Shown piece by piece: positions 1 through 12,861 of a DNA stretch of 64,000 nt. Source of the stretch: Poecilobothrus nobilitatus (Eukaryota; Arthropoda; Insecta; Diptera; Dolichopodidae). Location of the stretch: assembly GCA_947095535.1 (NCBI GenBank), contig OX352774.1, positions 260,683,843 to 260,747,842 on the forward strand. Reading direction: 5' to 3'. Numbering within the stretch: position 1 is the first letter of the stretch; every line of letters begins with the position of its first letter. The notes under the pieces are model-generated. The model was not told the DNA's origin. It was given only the letters and a program-made list of their open reading frames with translations, and did not search any database. Position numbers and translations under genes: made by a program.

Positions 1-624
1 CATCAATAAAAGTGGAAATTCACCGATCAGTAAGTATTTTTTTTTTTTTTTTTTTTTTTTTGAGTGTTTCTTTGAGTGAGTTTATATTTTTTTTGATGAT
101 ATGCACTCGTCAACACAATAAAAGGAATGAATGATATTTGAATAGATGAACGGATGGATGAATTTAAAGGAAAAAATTGAATGGATCTATATAGATGAAT
201 GGTTCGATAGGAGGTAATTGAACACACCTTCTTGATGATTGAGTCAAACTGAATTGTTGATATGCTTTTTATTTATTTTTATTTACACAGTTTTGTTGTT
301 GTTTTGTTTTTTTTTTTTAGATTTTAATCTGATGATAAATCAGTGATTTCAGTTTAGTTTTGCTTTATATTTATTTATGTTAAGTAAATTTACTTTAAAG
401 CTTATGAATAATAATGAAAATAGATATTGAAATTGTGATTGATGAAAAATCGTTATGTTTTGTTAAGGGTTTTTCAATATGTATGTTGTAATATGTATTA
501 GAATATGAGAAGAATTTATTGTTGTAATGGAAAATCGAATATAATTTTTTAGATATGTATGTGTAAACGTTTTTTTTCTCGAGTCTAAAAATATAAATAA
601 TTTTTGCAATTTAGTATATATGTA
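1..624. other. AT-rich non-coding DNA with a 24-bp poly-T run
   Basis: I see no gene here. A run of 24 T lies at 37-60, followed by several more T-rich stretches. The open frames crossing it translate to Phe/Lys/Ile-rich, low-complexity peptides, as expected by chance at this base composition. Confidence 0.6.
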
Positions 625-1130
625 TACAAATGTTCCGACAGAATGTAATGATTTTGAAAGAATACATTTTCCAAAAGGCAATAAAAAGCGTTGAGACACT
701 AAAATTTGAAAATTCTCTTAGTATTATTTTATTTTTAAGAAAAAGTTTTGAAAAAACAAGAGACAAGCTTCAATTTTAGAATTAGCCTACCTAATTAAGA
801 ACATTTTTTAACACCTCTAAAATTATAAGGTTGAGCCTTTAATTTTTGCGTTTATTTTGAAAAAAAATGTGTACAGGTGTCTAAATTACGTATCTGTAAA
901 AATAACAAAAAATTTCAAGTTTCTAACTAAAAGCGTGCCAGAGTTATAAAAAAAATTATAATTGGAAAATTTTGCTTCAGATAACGGTATATTTCAATAT
1001 TAAATTGGGAGAAATTGTACTCTTTTTATATTGATTTATAAAATTAAAAGAATGTCATGTTGTGTGACGTCTCTGTGCTAAAATTCAGTTCCGTAATCTT
1101 ATAATGTTACATAAAAAAAAATTTCAATGA
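625..1130 (-). mobile_element. DINE-like element fragment, minus strand (decayed)
   Basis: The segment reads, in reverse orientation, the body blocks of the elements at 21601-23163 and 42474-43716. Shared landmarks are a block near 660-675 (ACATTTTCCAAAAGGCAATA), the 'AGCGTGCCAGAGTTAT' block at about 931, an 'ATAACGGTATATTT' block at about 980, and 'CAGTTCCGTAAT' at about 1086. The same landmarks occur in the same order at 14800-15300, 58690-59350 and 61305-61770. The end with the GTCC microsatellite is missing. It is non-coding and heavily diverged. The boundaries are approximate. Confidence 0.6.
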
Positions 1131-1241
1131 AAAGATTTAAAACAACTAAAAAATTTACAAATGGCATAGTAACTCAAAATTATGTTAAGAATTCAAATAA
1201 TCAAAATTTGCTTCTAAGAGAATCGTTAGCAAATTATTTAT

Positions 1242-1400
1242 CGAACTTTTATTATATCCGTACGAAAGTATGTTCAAGGGTATGTTCAAAGTATATATAG
1301 ACTCTAGAATTCTGAGATCCGTAACGGCTCCGTCCGTACGATAGGTAACTAAAAATGTAAAGAGCTAGGATTCTGATATTTTGTATTTCATTTCAAGTTT
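1242..1400 (+). mobile_element. DINE-like element, 5' end fragment (decayed)
   Basis: The segment begins TTATTATATCCGTACGA, close to the 5' terminus of the 42474 element (TTATTATACCCGTACGA). It continues with a short CCGTCCGTACG tract and then 'AAGAGCTAGGATTCTGA', corresponding to 'AAAGCTAGAGTCTTGAA' in the intact copies. It sits just downstream of a fragment in the opposite orientation (625-1130), so these are probably two separate insertions or a rearranged one. The region from here to 2290 shows nothing else beyond random AT-rich sequence. Confidence 0.45.
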
Positions 1401-2294
1401 TATGGCAATACCTAAAAAGAGTTGTGTCGCAGAGTTGAGACGGTCTACTCTACTGCACTATTTCTCAATTTTATATACAAATTGTATTCGAAAACCTTAA
1501 TTGATTATTCATATTTGTTTAAGATGTTGATTACTCCGCTATATAGCTGTTGTAAAAAAATAAGAAACGCAAATATTTTTATTTCTTTGTCAACTATTAT
1601 CTTATACAAGAATTATTTTATTCGAATGAAAGAACAAAGTCTTAACCATAACACCATTATTTGGATACAAAAACTCTTATTACCATGACGGTGAAAAATA
1701 CAACTAATTTCATTAATTCCATACCACATTAGATTTTTATTTATTTTTTTTTTATTTTAAAATTCTAACAGACCAATTGAAAAGTCCCATATACATCTAT
1801 ATTGTTATGTTAATTTGTAAATATGTTAGTATTTATGTATGAAAGTATGAATATAAAAAGTTTGAAAAATTGTTTAATGCGTTAATTGAGTTATTAGTTA
1901 AATATATGATGATTATTATGGTTTCGTTACTTTTCGTTTTTTGATTATATTTTTTTTATTTTAAGTGATCGTTACCTGTAAACGATTTGTGTGAATTTGT
2001 TAAACGAACAGAAGCTTAAAGTAGCCATACAATAAAGCTTTACAAAATTGCTAATAAATTTCATATGTAAATAATAATAATATTAATGAATTGATGAATT
2101 TAAAATACATAAAATATGAATAATTTATAGATTAAAGTGCCAACTTAACTTCTGTTGGTATTTTAGTATATGTTAATTCAAAATGTTGATTTGAATTTAT
2201 TAGCTTGTAAGAAATAAATGCTTGAAGGATTTAATAGTTAAGAGCTATAGTTTGATTATCAAAATTTAATGGAATCCTAATTACAAAATGTACA

Positions 2295-2354
2295 GGATCC
2301 TCAAGTATCCTTCTAACCCTTTTTTTTTGAGCTAGAAGGATACTTGGGGAATCC
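2295..2354. repeat. Strong hairpin with 14-bp perfect arms
   Basis: CAAGTATCCTTCTA at 2302-2315 pairs perfectly with TAGAAGGATACTTG at 2333-2346 across a 17-nt loop (2316-2332) that includes a T run. Pairing continues outward with a bulge: GGATCCT on the left against GGGGAATCC on the right, giving about 20 paired bases. It could be a microRNA-like precursor, the remains of a foldback MITE, or chance. I do not recognise the arm as any conserved insect microRNA. Confidence 0.6.
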
Positions 2355-2469
2355 GTTTTGAAAATTGAATGGATAGTTGCGAATTGAGAGGATATTTTGA
2401 AGAATGATATTAATGTTCAGCTTAAGCTTTCCTATATTTTACACATTCTGAATTACCAACTTAAGGAAC

Positions 2470-2800
2470 ACATGTTATATAATTCCATAACGTGATGTTT
2501 GCACGGTTCTTTCATCCTACAATAGTATAGAAATGCGCATTTGTTGCATTTCTTATTTCTCATTGGAAAATTTTGCGTGAGAGTATTAATTTTTGTATTA
2601 CTTTGCAACAGATGTCTAACCCCACAAGACGTTTATAGAAGAAGAAGGACAGTGTTCAAATTGGAGTAAGCGATACTGGGATTTTTAATATGTTGAATTG
2701 CTCTGTTTTGCACTGTATCGAGATAATCCAACACTGTTTGGGGATTCCAACCAAGTATGTTCCTATGCCTCGTATTCGACCTAATAAAGATCCGTTCTGC
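2470..2800 (-). pseudogene. Decayed non-LTR retrotransposon (Jockey-type) reverse transcriptase C-terminus
   Basis: On the minus strand, 2633-2797 is open for 54 codons before a stop. It contains LDYLDTVQNRAIQHI followed by NPSIAYSNLNTVL. This fits the 'LD.VQ.RAI..I..P.L...L' pattern just after the RT domain of Jockey-superfamily LINEs, in the region usually followed by '..RR..V..L..FYR'. After the stop, another frame gives KRLVGLDICCK. Further on, RTVQTSRYGII resembles the usual 'F.PRT..LWN.LP' tail. Stops and frameshifts show it is dead. The local base composition is visibly richer in G+C than its surroundings. The family match is from recall of the motif pattern, not a search. Confidence 0.65.
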
Positions 2801-4942
2801 AAGGAAATAAGTTTTTCAGAGACACAAGAAATCGAAAAATTTACCTAAATTTGTGATTATACGAAAAATATGATTTTACCAAGTCAGTTTTTGGTCTAAT
2901 TTGATACCTAATTGAATGTTTAAGTCAGTTGAAATAAGTTTGTTAAAATAAAAAAAAAAATAAAAATAGAATTAATTCTTCATTACATCGAATAATATGT
3001 TTCTGGTAATATTAACAATATTGCTTTAATTTAATAATCACTACTCTAAATTTTTATATTTAACGTTATAAATACAAGAAGAAGAATTATACCATATACA
3101 AAAAGTGTTGTACTAAGTTTAGATTAAATGCATGTAGGTAAAAAAATTAAAAAATTTTTATTTTTTCTTGGTTTTAGAAAATTAAAATTAGTAAAAAGAA
3201 CCGATTACTAAGAAATCTACTGATTTTAATCCTTTTAAAGAATTTCATCCACTAATTATTTGATTGATCCAAAAAGGAAATATAAATACAAGTTCTAAAT
3301 TATAATCCTCTCTTTTCTTTCTTTTTTTTGTTTTAATTCAGTTTTATTTCATTAATCAACAATAAAAAATCGTTTTATAATAATCAAAGAATACCACCCC
3401 TGAGATAAGAATTTATTTTTTTTTGTTTTGTTGTTGTTTTGTTGTTGTTATTGTTGTTATTATTCTTGATTTGTTTGGTTACAAACGCTTTAAGACTTCT
3501 TGTCTACAACTAATTTTTTTTAATTTTCCCGTTTTTATTATTTTTGTTTTTGTTATTTTTTTCACTCCCTTCAAGCCTGATGATGACCAGCATTTCTTAA
3601 CTTGAAAAAGAACCTCACTAAAACAAATTACAGGCATCGTCAAATTAGATTCGATTTGTTGTTCACAACACAATTTATTTGAGACAAGACAAAGACTATA
3701 AGGAAAGAAAAAAAAAAAAAGACAAGAAAGCGATGAAAATTTAGTATATAGATGGAGATGGAGATGGACAAAGTGCCAGATAAATTAGCATAGTCGTGTG
3801 AATTAAGTTATTTTTATAAGTTCTTGTTTTTTTTTTTTATTTTATTATTATTTTTGTGTTTTTTTTTTTTGGTTCATATTCACTTTACTAATACAAATTT
3901 TTTAATAGCCTGAAAAGTTGAGATCTTAATTACTTTGAAAGATGGAATAAGATGTTTATTTTTTTTTTTGTTTTATTTTTTGTACTTTTTGATGATGATT
4001 TAAATATAAATAACAAAGTTTTTATATTGTACATTTTTAATATTTTTGTATCTAAACAGATTTGAAAAAAAAAAAATACATAAGATAGGAAATAAATTTG
4101 AATGTAGGTAAATTTTGTATATGACTGACAGTGGGTGTTTTAAATTGAAAATTAATGTGAAATGTGAGGTAAGATAATATAAGGTGTTTAGTTCTTTTGT
4201 GTGGCATGTGTGACATTATAAAATTGTATTGAAAGTAAAATTATAGTTAATTTGTTTTATTTATTTATTTTTTTTTTTTCAAAACTATTCTAAAAATGAA
4301 ATTTAATATCAAAATATAGATATGTATGCGGTAATCACAAAAATTTGATGATAGTGAAAACGTTTATATTAAACTTAGATTATAAAGTTCTTCAATAATT
4401 TTTGCTTTAAATATCTGCAAAGAAAAGTATATAAAAGCTTGCGAATATACAGTTTGAAGAATGAAACAAATCTTTACGAGTTGTTATTTTGATGTATTCT
4501 TTGTTCTTGCTTTAAGTACTTTGGAATTACCTTAACGCCTTCGAATAACCTCTGAAAGTTGTGAATGGGTGGGAATACTTTTTGTTTCATAATCTTTATT
4601 TTTTTAAGATTTCCGATATATGCAATATGATGAATGATAATTGAAATCCTTTTTATAAACTTTATAATTGTATACATTTGACTCAGTTTTAACGAATAAC
4701 ACTACCTCTTTAATAACCTTTTTCATTGAAAACTTTAATTCCAAATTTTATTTGTAAAACATATTTTTCTCCAAGATATCTGATAAATATCTATAAAGCT
4801 TACATTTGTTCTAAGATAGAATGTGGCATACGACCTGGTATACGACCATTTCGAACAATTAGTAACACTTATTCATGTTAGCATTTGAAATATTAGATCA
4901 ATTTCTCTCTTTCATAAATATTTTGTTCCATGATAATGAACA
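2801..4942. other. AT-rich non-coding DNA
   Basis: Numerous T and A runs occur (for example 3416-3460, 3704-3720, 3829-3840 and 4269-4280), along with a short GATGGA repeat near 3752. The small open frames on either strand at about 3420-3670 are driven by TTG/TTA repeats. I see no gene, RNA or clear mobile element. Confidence 0.5.
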
Positions 4943-5052
4943 CTAATGACATTTGGCAATGACTCTAATGAGATTCGAAAGTGAAACTAATGACACTTGA
5001 CAGTGATCCTAATGCCACTTAAAAATGACATTAATGACACTAAATTAATACT
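4943..5052. repeat. 22-bp degenerate minisatellite, five units
   Basis: Units start at 4943, 4965, 4987, 5009 and 5031, each exactly 22 bp. Each opens with (C/T)TAATGAC or a one-base variant (CTAATGAG, CTAATGCC). The first four units keep a (A/T)GA at the same offset near their ends. The exact register with heavy substitution indicates an old tandem array without length change. Confidence 0.75.
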
Positions 5053-8000
5053 TGTTCCATTGAACTAAAATTAATTATGCCTCAATTCAAACGATTCCAA
5101 TATAACATCATATTGAATGTAAATGCTAAACAGCAAAGTTTAAGTACTCATTCCAATACAGTGAATATTATAAGGACGGTTTAAAACTGGTTATATAGAA
5201 ACTAATTTTGTTGTGGAATGCTAAAAAATGGAACATGTTTAAAATATATTCCACTTGTGCTTGTCTTAAATTCTACACGTTCTTCCCGTAAATGTATTTC
5301 GTTCGTCCATTTACATATAAAACTAAATTTAAACTATAAAAGAACCCGGTTCTAATGTTGAGTTAGCGTGTAAACAAAAAAAAGAAAAATTGTTAATAGT
5401 TTCTAAAGAGTGTTACTTTATATTTTTTTCATTTTTTTTGTCTACCATGCATTTTACCTTAGACATAAAAGATCATTCTAATTCTCATTTTCCCGAAACG
5501 AAACTCGGTTTTAAGATTCCAATACAAAGAAGATCTATCGCAATATGAACTTCCAACCTCTTTAAAAATAGATCAATGTTAGAAGAACAATTATAGGGAA
5601 AACATATAAGTATTGCAATAAAAACTATCACAGACAAAAGGAAAACAACAAAATTGGTACCTAAAAAAAAAAATTTAAAGAAAAACAGCACAAAATATCG
5701 TCATGATGGAGGGCATCAAATGTGCAAAAACCAGTCAAATTTATGAATATCTATTAATTTGAGAATTACTTTATAAACTAATTTACTAATTTGGATTTTG
5801 GGTTTTAATACGAGGTTGTGTTTCATTATCATTTTAAATAAAAATAAAAATTTTTTAATATCCATGGACATATTCTAACTTAACCGTAATTACAAATAAT
5901 TTTTAATGAACCAGAAGTAGATGCTAATTTATAGCAGTTTTTATTATTGCCTTATTCTGGATACAATGTTGCTTCCAAAAAATTTTTTTTTTGGAAAAAA
6001 AAAACGTTTTTATTTTCAAAATGAAGGTATGTGTTATTCATAAGCAAGTCAGCACTTTTTTAAAAAAAATTTATTGTAAAATTATTCAATTTTTTTTTTT
6101 ATTTTTTGTGAATTTTCATTTTCATAACTAAATTTAGTTACCGGGATTGTTGAATTTCATAATTAATTAAATCAAAACTGAATCACCAAAATATGCTAAA
6201 CACTCTAAAGATTGTTGGTTTTTGTTTTTTCTTATTTATTTTTATTTTAACTAATAACAGATAAAAAAAATAAAGTACAAAAAAAAAAAACAAAAAAAAA
6301 AACAAATATAAATTCCATCTTGATAAAATTATTAAAAATATTAAAAATTATTTTTAATCTTTTACTTTTTTTTATATGATTTTTTTTAATAATTAAAATG
6401 AGATAGTCAGTCGCTCTAATTAACTTTATATAACGGTTACTAAACATTTAGAACCTGTCTATTGCTTTTAAATTTGTATATTTTATTTGAGTGAAAATAA
6501 TGAAGTTCAGGCTCATAGGGTCAGTTTATGGGTTGGTTGAAGTAAAAAGATCTTAGTAGTGTTTTATGTAATGTAAAGCCCTCAAAAATTTGGAGGTAAG
6601 ATGAAAATATAAAACCTGATATTTTATATGGTAGAGGTGGACGTGTTAAGTACTCGTAATAAAAACAAAATATGTCAAAAAAAAAACCCCTATACTAAAA
6701 TAAAAAATTACTGTTCTTAATATCGACAAAAATTTATGAATTTTGACAATTATTCAAACGATATTATCTTTAACATTAATATTCATATTTTTTCACAAAA
6801 AAAAAAAAAAAAAAAAAATTAGAACAACTTTGGTGGTCTATTAATTATCGATTGACAAATTCATTATCAAAGCTTTAAGCAAAGAAAAGAAAAAAAAAAA
6901 ACAAAATGAATTTGGATGGAATGCTGCTTACTACTAATTATTTAATAAATTTTAATTTTTTTATACGTTAATTTGTTTTTTTATTTTTTTCTTTTTTTCT
7001 TCTGTCTCTTGGTAAATTAAGTTGCTTTTTTGCTGTTGCTGTTGGTCATTGTTGGTGATGTTGTATATATCTGATGTTAAGGACAATTAAATTGTTGTTG
7101 TTTTTTTTTTCTTTGTGTACTGTTAATTTTTCATGGTAAGATTAGCTTTCATTGGTAGCAGTTCTAAAATATATATATTCCATTACTATATACATATATT
7201 TAATATTTTGGTAAAGGTAATAATGTGAGGTGTTTGAGCCGTTGAAAGTTGAATAGTGTTGTTTTGTTATTTTGTTTTTTCTTATACATAATATTGGTTT
7301 TTGTTGGTTTTTATTTTAATAATTATTTTTGTGTTTTTGCTAATTTAAAATTTATAAGTCAAGTTAATAAAGGTCAAGATTATATCTTTATTAATGTTAG
7401 TAGTATGCATATACATACGCATATAGATATTAATATAAAATATATAAATATGTACATAAATGTAGATATATATATAATATATCGTAATCTTATAAGATTT
7501 TGGGGTGGTCCAAGTGATGTGGGTATTCATAACTATGAATATTCATAGTATCATTATGAAAATCAGTTTTACCTGGTTAAATTATTCGCAAAATTTATCT
7601 AAATTGTTTTTTTTTTTTTTATTTAAATTTTTTTTTTTTTTATTTTATTAAATTATTAAATATTTATTTTTAGAAAAGAAAATATTAAAGAAAACTACCT
7701 AATAATATGTTAGTTTTTTTTTTTTTGTAGATTTAATTTGATAGGTGATAAGTTATTTTAAATCCGCCTTGATATATACGTTAAGAATTTTTAATGAAAT
7801 TTTAGATAATAGGTAATATATATTAATAATAGGTAAATTTAAAAAATATTTGATTTAAAATTAGTCAACATAAAATTAATGATCAATATAAATTGTCAAA
7901 TTTTGAATTAAAAAATATGATTAGGTTGACAGTAAATTTGTTGACATTGTTCTATAATTTTAAAGAGGCTTTAAGAAATCTGATCATGTGAACTGTATAT

Positions 8001-9121
8001 AAGCTTAAAAAATTTATTTTCTCTACAGTTTTTTTTTTTGTTAGTATTTTAATCCTTTATTACATGTTGTTGTTATATGTCATACCTGCAGTCCATAAAT
8101 GAAAATTTCCAAACCATTTTCTATGCCAAAGTAATTGATTTTTTGTCGAGCTAAAGTTGGATCCGTATACTATCGAAGAGTCGAAACCGAAGTTCGAAAG
8201 CGGAAGCATAAACGTTGTGTTTTTATAATTAAATTATAAGTAAAAAACAAAAACTATAAGAATATCAGAGATATAATTAAGCATAACCAATTCAATTCAG
8301 ATATATATATATATATATATTCAGTCAATTAAAACTCCCGTCTTTCATTCTAAAAATCTCGAGTTCAAACCCTGATACAAATTAATAAAATATAAAATAG
8401 ATTTTTTTTATAAATTAGTAAAAATATAATTGAATAAAAAATAACTAAATACTTAATTAATATACTGTATAAATATCGCATACTGTAAAATAGTGTAAAA
8501 TAAAATAATTCTTGTATTAGATAATAGATGGCAGTCAAATAAAAAATATTTGTATTTCATAATATTGTACAATAATTACAGTCGAATAATTAACAGTTTA
8601 GTAAAACTATAAGAATTCCTAAAACTGAAGAAACTTTATTTAAATATGAATAATAAATGACTTAGTATGGCGATGCTCTTATATATATTGTCTACTCCTA
8701 TAAAAGAAAAAAAAATAAATAAAACACACAAATTTAAAAAAAAAACAAGATTTGAAATTCATTAATTTTAGTATAAATTTAATAAAAAATATATGGAATA
8801 ATAATTGTACATTAATTGGGAACTATTAGGTTTATATACATATGTATTACCTATAAGCTTTGCTATAATCATTTACACAAGAACCCCATTTTAAAATATA
8901 CTTATTGCAAAAAAAAACTAGCTAATGTTTTTCGAAACAAATTGAAAGAATCAAAAAATAAATTTTATAGGTAATAGGGGATAAGTATTAAGAAATAACG
9001 ATTCAGATTAAAGAAATATTATTTTGGAAACAGAACAACCATTGAAACACGAGCCAAATTAATACATACATATAGTATTTTTTTTTATCCTAAGATTTAT
9101 TTTATTTCTGTACATTTCTTT

Positions 9122-9153
<32 letters not shown>

Positions 9154-12147
9154 CTTATATACTATTATACGTATATTAAGCAAGCGACATCGATACAATC
9201 AATATATTTATAATTTTTAAATATTTACTTACATAGTACAAGAGTTGCATTAAAACAATTTCTATTTCAAATTTAAAAAAAAAAAAGAAAAGTAAAAAAA
9301 AATAAAAATAATTTAATAAAAAAGCCTTGGCTTCACTAACCCAATTAATATAAAAATATTTCAATTAAAAATTCATTGACTTAAACTATAATTAACATTC
9401 TAAAATTATATAATAAAAATATTTTGGTATTCATTTTCAGTTATTCTCAGCTGGATAACACCTTCTCTGACAAAATATTTTTTTCCTACACATATTTAAA
9501 GTAAAAAAAAAAAAACAAATGTCTACATTTTATTTAATTTTATAATTCCTTAAAAAAATATTTTTAATATTTTTCTTCGTATATTAAATTCATTCATATT
9601 AAATTCATTACTGATATTTGATCGTAATTAAAATTGATAAGTGTTTATTATATTTTACCATTAATGTTTTTTTTTTTTTAAATATTTTTATATCCATTTA
9701 AATTTTTTCTGTAAGGATAATCTTAAAATAATGTTATGAGATGAGACGCATTAAATATTAAACGCATTAACGAGACACAATTAAAAGTATTTTTTGGTGA
9801 AATTCTATTTTTTGAAAGGGTTGCTCGAAAACTGATTTAATGATAAACCAAATTTCGGACTTTGTAAGTAAAAATAAATGGAAGATGTTAACAGGTACTT
9901 ATATGATAACAGGATATTTCCAAAAACATGAACTGATGCCTTTAAGGATTCAAGTCGATAATTTGTGTAAACTTGAAGCAAATCATGATTGAAGCAATGT
10001 TATAAAAAGTCTTCAATCGTTTTCAATTAATCTAGTTGTGTTTTGTGTTTTGTATTTTTCCTCTTTAGTAATTTCGATTTGATTTCATGATATATCTTGA
10101 CATATCTTTTATCTATCAGATATCTGATATTCAGTTTAAGTTTCAACCAACTTCAACTTAGATATTAATTCAATATTTTATAGATTAAAATAACTATTAA
10201 TGAAAACTGAGCTAACACGTCAATATTGACTAAACTCTAAGTGCGTAGTACACCTGTAAAAATCTAGCAGAATCTATTCGACTAGAATAACGACTTTGGT
10301 ATTAAATTTCCATAGATTTATGCCATGATGATACCACTTTGACAGAAAAAATTTGAAAGCTTCTCAGATCCATATTGTCTGATACATAAATCTAAATCTA
10401 AAGAAACTATCGAGATAGTTTTACTTCTTTTCTTTACAGATTGGAACAGGTGCTGGGACAGGTGCTTACAAGTATTTCATGTTCTCTATACCGTTAATTC
10501 GTTTGCAAAATCTACAGTTAAGATTAACATATATACTTATTCTTTGAGCATGCCTACACCGATAAATAAAAATGGCCCATAATAACATCAACCAATGGAT
10601 CTTATTTCAGAGGGAAAGTATACTTTTGGATCTTTTAATGCTGAAGGTATTTTATTAAATTGTCTATTCCTCTTGATTCAGTTCCACTTTCACAGGAATC
10701 GTTTTTGTAAATCTGTCAAATGTGCTAATTGATTCATATATAAGTTGTCATAAAAATTTTTTAACTTTTAACTTATTGTTTTTAAATTACTATTATAATT
10801 TTATTTCATATTTTAATTTTGTATATATAAAAATTGAATAGGAAATGAATAAAGATAACGATTAATATTATGAGATAAGGATATAAGGATTATCCTTCTA
10901 TTCAATAAACGAAAATAATTAAATTTATTTTAAAACACTTATAGTGTTTGTTTTTTTTTTTTTATAAATAAATTTTAAACCATAATAAATGGGGAAAAAA
11001 ACCAATGATATTTTATGAAAAGAAAAAAAATGAATTAAGTTATAATTGTATGACCATACAATCGCTAATTAAAATTTTCTTTAAAAAGTAAGTGTACAAA
11101 TCATAAATATTGCAATCACTTAAATTCATTATTAATGCAAAACAAAAACAAAAAATAATCAAATAAAAAAAAAAAAATTATTTTAAATTAAAATGTATCT
11201 TTAAGATGAGAAATTTCGCTATCATCATTCGCCCACATTGATCACTTAGTGAGCGTCAATAAAAGGTGATTTTTTCTGATTGAATTGGAAAAAAATTAAT
11301 TTATTTTTATTTCTTTATTTTCTTTCTCTTTTTTTTTTGTTTTTTTATTGTTTTTTTTTTTTTTTGTTATCTTAATTTACGTTTTAAATTGTATTTAATT
11401 TCTTTTCTTTAATTTTTGCTGTTTTTATTTTTATTTTTTTAATTTAGAACATATTATTGAATTAAATTTTCGATTTGAATAATTTTCGAAGTTAATATGT
11501 TTCGAAGTTTTAATGTATTTAAGTGTACAAAAATATCATATTATTAATTCCTCAGTTAATATAAAAATGAACGATATAACTATAAAGGATATAGAGGTCA
11601 AAAATCCGATATGTTACTATTTGAGAGATTCAGATTTCTGTTTCAATAATAGTGAAAGCATTTTTTGGTTTTATTGGTTTCTAAATGAACCGAAAACAAT
11701 AAATGATTACTTAAAATATATAAATAGAGACAAATGTCAAATGTGAACAAACGATTACTTGAGATCAATTTTATATCTTAACATGACAATTCCTTTTATC
11801 ATATAATGTATCCACTATATTGTTATTATTCCAGCACACTTTCTTTGATTTTTGAACAATTACTCGAAGTAAAGATATAGGTTAATGAATCATGGTAACA
11901 AAAAATCAACGAAAATCAAAGTTTACATTATTTCCCGAGACACGGTAATGAGATAATCTCAAAAATAAAGATGTGATATAAATAACAACTTTAAAAACTA
12001 TTTGGTTTTTCAATTTCCTTCAAAACCACATACAATCTTCACAAATTTTTGATAAATGAAGGCAGAAGGAGTATAAAATTTTTGTGAAGTATAAAGATGA
12101 AGCGCATATAAATTAAATATTGTTCATCAAGAACATCTTAATTATAT
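5053..12147. other. Long AT-rich stretch with no recognisable gene
   Basis: The stretch contains poly-A/T runs (for example a 22-A run at 6797-6818), (TA)n blocks at 8301-8320 and 9129-9153, and TTG/TTA-rich low-complexity DNA (7016-7120). A pair of near-identical 12-mers lies at 10442-10465 (GGAACAGGTGCT then GGGACAGGTGCT). A short B-box-like sequence, CGAGTTCAAACCC, occurs at about 8360 without a convincing A box. The 77-codon plus-strand frame at 11513-11746 is less repetitive than most but matches nothing I recognise. I call no gene. Confidence 0.5.
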
Positions 12148-12861
12148 ATGTTAACCAGGGCTGCAAACCCACAAAAATCGGGTTCAGGTTCGGGTTCGAA
12201 CTGGAAAATTTTAGTGGGTTCGGGTTCAAATTTTTTAATCAACATAACAAGTGCAGCATTATTGATTGCAAATCAAAATCTATTAATTTTACTTATGTAT
12301 TATTTTATATTACATTACATTATTATTTACAAGTGCATAGTAGGCATAGAAATTAGAAATAGAGAAAAAAATTCATGAAGAAACATGAAAAAAACAAAAA
12401 CAAATTGTGTTTACTTCTTTCTATTTGAAATGGAATACATAAACTATGACTAGCTATACCAAAAGCAATACACATTTGGATATACAAGTAGAATATTATC
12501 TCTCTAAATAATTTTTGTAGTTGTATATACTTACTTACATATATTTCTAGTAAGTATATTACTAGGTACGTACATATTTAAATTGCTAAGCATAATACAC
12601 AGTGCGTGCTTACACACTGCGTGCTTACACAGTACGCAAATATGTGGCTATGTAAGTATTTTACTATTTTGTTTTATATTTTTTTTATTCTCAGTTTAAA
12701 ATAAAAAAACATTGTTGAATTTGATTGCGAATGAAATAGTGAACCTGAACCAAATGCAAATTTTTTACTGGGTTCAGGTTCGGGTTTTGGTTCGTCAAAA
12801 TGCTTGTTCCGGAGCGGTTTTGGGTTCGGGTTCGGATACGGTTTGCAGCTCTGATGTTAAC
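12148..12861. repeat. 8-bp target-site duplication flanking the hAT element
   Basis: ATGTTAAC occurs at 12148-12155 and again at 12854-12861, immediately outside the element ends. A perfect 8-bp duplication is the hallmark of hAT-superfamily insertion. The match with no substitution suggests a more recent insertion than the other elements in the window. Confidence 0.9.
12156..12853 (+). mobile_element. Non-autonomous hAT element (MITE-like), complete, 698 bp
   Basis: The left end starts CAGGGCTGCAAACC and the right end, read inward on the other strand, starts CAGAGCTGCAAACC: 14-bp terminal inverted repeats with one mismatch. A perfect 8-bp duplication flanks it. There is no transposase frame; the interior is AT-rich (12240-12720), so movement would need a transposase supplied elsewhere. 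Both subterminal zones carry GGGTTCGGGTTC / GGGTTCAGGTTC motifs (12180-12232 and 12770-12835), in the same direct orientation rather than mirrored. Known hAT elements have short subterminal repeats that bind transposase, and these are good candidates. Overlapping 76-78-codon frames at 12120-12378 come from this motif and are not genes. Strand is arbitrary. Confidence 0.9.

Noticed and set aside
8340..8380. B-box-like CGAGTTCAAACCC as a tRNA or SINE
   Set aside because: No A box at a suitable distance and no second copy in the window.
12180..12840. GGGTTCGGGTTC runs resembling telomere-type repeats
   Set aside because: They are confined to the two ends of one element with inverted ends and an 8-bp duplication, so they are subterminal motifs, not telomeric DNA.
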